Origin: Isotricha intestinalis
Taxonomy: Eukaryota > Ciliophora > Litostomatea > Vestibuliferida > Isotrichidae
DNA length: 19,662 bases
Direction of reading: 5' to 3'
Assembly: GCA_023807065.1 (NCBI GenBank)
Contig: JAJJLU010000764.1
Location: 1 to 19,662, forward strand
This document shows positions 18,250-19,662 of the stretch, piece after piece (position 1 is the first letter of the stretch; the number at the start of each line of letters is the position of its first letter). The translations under genes were made by a program, and so were the position numbers. Below the pieces are notes generated by a model, which was given only the letters and a program-made list of their open reading frames with translations, did not search any database and was not told where the DNA came from.

Positions 18250-19002
18250 TTAATTATTATTATTATAATTAATATTATCACTATTTTCTTTATTCAAAGC
18301 TTCTTCTTCTTTAAGAATTCTTCCTAAAATTGTAGGAATATATTTTATTTTTTCTTTACTCGAACTATTACTATTCATTGTATTAAAACAATGATAAATA
18401 ATTTCATCTGAATTAGAATTACTAATACTATTATGAAAAATAGTATTTGCTTTTTTTATTTTTTTCTTTTTACTATCCATAATTTTATGAGGAAAAATAT
18501 TTTCTAAATCTTCAATAAAACTACTTTCATTACTTTCATTATTGTTATTTATTTCTAATTTTTCAATTTTATTCTCTTCTTCTTTTGAATCATTTAAATT
18601 TAAATTATCATCTAGTTCCCATGTATAATATTTATCTGAAAATAAATTGATTATTAATAATTGTGTTTTTGGTGAAACATCATTTAATATTCTATCAGGA
18701 ATTATATTTAAATTTAAAATATTTTTTATTTCTGAATCATCTTCATTTTGTTCTTCATTTATTATTTTTTTTATATCTACTTTAAAATGATGTCTTTTAT
18801 GACTTTGACTTCTTTTTAATTTTGGAGTTTCATATATTTTATTTTTTAAATTTTTTTCATCTTTAAACATACTATATGATAAATTAATATTTTCTGGAAT
18901 ATTGTTTTCTATATTGGTTGAAACATTTGATGTTTGCTTTGTTTTTATTTTTGTATTTACATTTGTATTTGTTAATAATGATTTTGGTTTATCTAAATCC
19001 AT
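18250..19002 (-). CDS. Hypothetical protein, 250 aa, first gene from the telomere
   Basis: I do not recognise a domain. The ATG follows AATAAAAA and the frame runs uninterrupted to TAA. The chain is mostly polar and probably disordered. It has a Thr/Asn/Lys-rich start, a basic Ser-containing cluster near residue 65 (KLKRSQSHKRHHFK, a plausible kinase target), and a more ordered segment at about 95-135 (LNLNIIPDRILNDVSPKTQL, then LLIINLFSDKYYTWELDD). An acidic Glu/Asn stretch follows, then a Lys-rich patch (DSKKKKIKKANTIF), a Ser/Asn-rich stretch, a short helix (IPTILGRILKEEEALNKE) and an Asn tail. No signal peptide or membrane span. Lack of lesions argues it is functional despite its subtelomeric position, but I cannot suggest a role. 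Confidence 0.72.
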   Translation of the reverse strand: MDLDKPKSLLTNTNVNTKIKTKQTSNVSTNIENNIPENINLSYSMFKDEKNLKNKIYETPKLKRSQSHKRHHFKVDIKKIINEEQNEDDSEIKNILNLNIIPDRILNDVSPKTQLLIINLFSDKYYTWELDDNLNLNDSKEEENKIEKLEINNNNESNESSFIEDLENIFPHKIMDSKKKKIKKANTIFHNSISNSNSDEIIYHCFNTMNSNSSSKEKIKYIPTILGRILKEEEALNKENSDNINYNNNN

Positions 19003-19636
19003 TTTTTATTTTAAAAAAATAATAATATAAAAATAAAATATTATACACACATATTCATTTAATAAAATTATATTTTTTAATAAATATTTAAAGGGGAATA
19101 GTGAATCTAATTTTCAATTTTAATTTATTTTATTTTTCAGAATCAAAGGAAAAATCGCTTTATGAAATTTTGATTTATTTTTTTTATTTAATTTTTTCCA
19201 GATATTCTAAATAAAATTAATTTAATTTTTTAATTCTTTTTGAAAATTAAATTGTATTTTTGATTTTTGCTTTATATTCATGTAAAAAAATTGTAAAGAA
19301 ATATTTATATAAGAATTTCATAATATTCTTTTTTATATTAAATATTGTTCTTTAACTTCTTGATATGAATTATATATAGAATATAAAAATTTTAAGAATA
19401 AAATTATTCTTCAAAGCCAATTATAAGTTTTATAACATTTTATAATTTAAAATTTTTTTCATTAAAATAAGAGAGAATTAAATATTTGGAATTTTTTAAA
19501 TTAAATGAAATATAATTATATTTTTTTTTTCAAAAAAAAATTACTTAAATAATTTAACTTTAGATAATGAAAAAATATTATAATTTAAAACTGATTTTCA
19601 ATTAACTAAATTTTATTTTTTTTATTTAATAATTAT
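19003..19636. other. Subtelomeric non-coding region
   Basis: These 634 bases separate the last gene's start codon from the telomere. They hold that gene's presumed promoter, then A+T-rich unique sequence with no tandem subtelomeric repeat, no ORF worth reporting and no RNA fold. An isolated AAAGGGGAATAG at about 19090 does not match the telomere unit. The short, repeat-free subtelomere fits a ciliate macronuclear chromosome. Confidence 0.5.
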
Positions 19637-19662
19637 TTGGGGATTGGGGATTGGGGATTGGG
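19637..19662 (+). repeat. Telomere, (TTGGGGA)n
   Basis: Three full copies and a partial fourth of TTGGGGA run to the last base, with the G-rich strand in the 5'-to-3' direction toward the end, as required for a right-hand chromosome end. The junction with unique A+T-rich sequence at 19636/19637 is sharp. The unit resembles the ciliate T2G4 telomere with one added A. The copy number shown is set by where the assembly stops. Confidence 0.88.

Noticed and set aside
1..19662. tRNA, rRNA, CRISPR array or transposon.
   Set aside because: No tRNA B-box-like GGTTCRANNCC with a fold, no regularly spaced repeats, no transposase motif and no long terminal inverted repeats were seen by eye.

Overview
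The window is the end of a eukaryotic chromosome from a protist with a very A+T-rich genome. It finishes on the right in three and a half copies of a seven-base G-rich telomere unit, TTGGGGA (CCCCAAT on the other strand), with the G-rich strand running toward the end. The left edge is internal sequence. Genes are compact and nearly intron-free. One 37-base GT-AG intron is well supported. Start codons mostly follow A-runs, every intact gene closes with TAA, and proteins are rich in Asn, Lys and coiled coil. A ciliate macronuclear chromosome fits best. From memory, not checked, CCCCAAT-type telomeres have been reported for rumen (litostome) ciliates, and a gut lineage would also fit the gut-microbe-type DUF285 repeats. 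The standard genetic code fits all intact genes, so this is not a TAA/TAG=Gln ciliate. The lineage is inference.

Layout from left to right. Bases 1-1661 hold one small possible gene (252-539, perhaps spliced to 637) and about 1.1 kb of non-coding DNA with short direct repeats. Bases 1662-6417 hold three minus-strand genes: a conserved-type coiled-coil protein with the small intron, a SAM-like plus ubiquitin-like protein with an Asn-rich tail, and a long coiled-coil protein. The centrepiece, 6767-11749, is an intronless bifunctional glycogen debranching enzyme of 1660 aa. It has what looks like an extra CBM48 glycogen-binding module inserted between its transferase and glucosidase halves. It is divergent from a leucine-rich-repeat gene at 12011-13969. 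Then come a minus-strand coiled-coil gene (14510-15304) and a small secreted cysteine-rich protein (15486-15908).

The telomere-proximal part holds a broken gene (16053-17572) that once encoded a protein kinase, B-box zinc finger and DUF285 repeats in one chain. It carries four -1 frame lesions and a larger deletion in the kinase core. A last unrecognised gene (18250-19002) lies about 0.6 kb from the telomere.

Only the debranching enzyme has a firm metabolic role: cytosolic breakdown of glycogen-like reserve polysaccharide. The coiled-coil and SAM/LRR proteins look structural or scaffolding. Nothing suggests the genes form one pathway. No tRNA, rRNA, CRISPR array or transposon was found. The most unusual items are the CBM48 insertion, the kinase/B-box/DUF285 relic with its one-directional frameshifts, and the TTGGGGA telomere.
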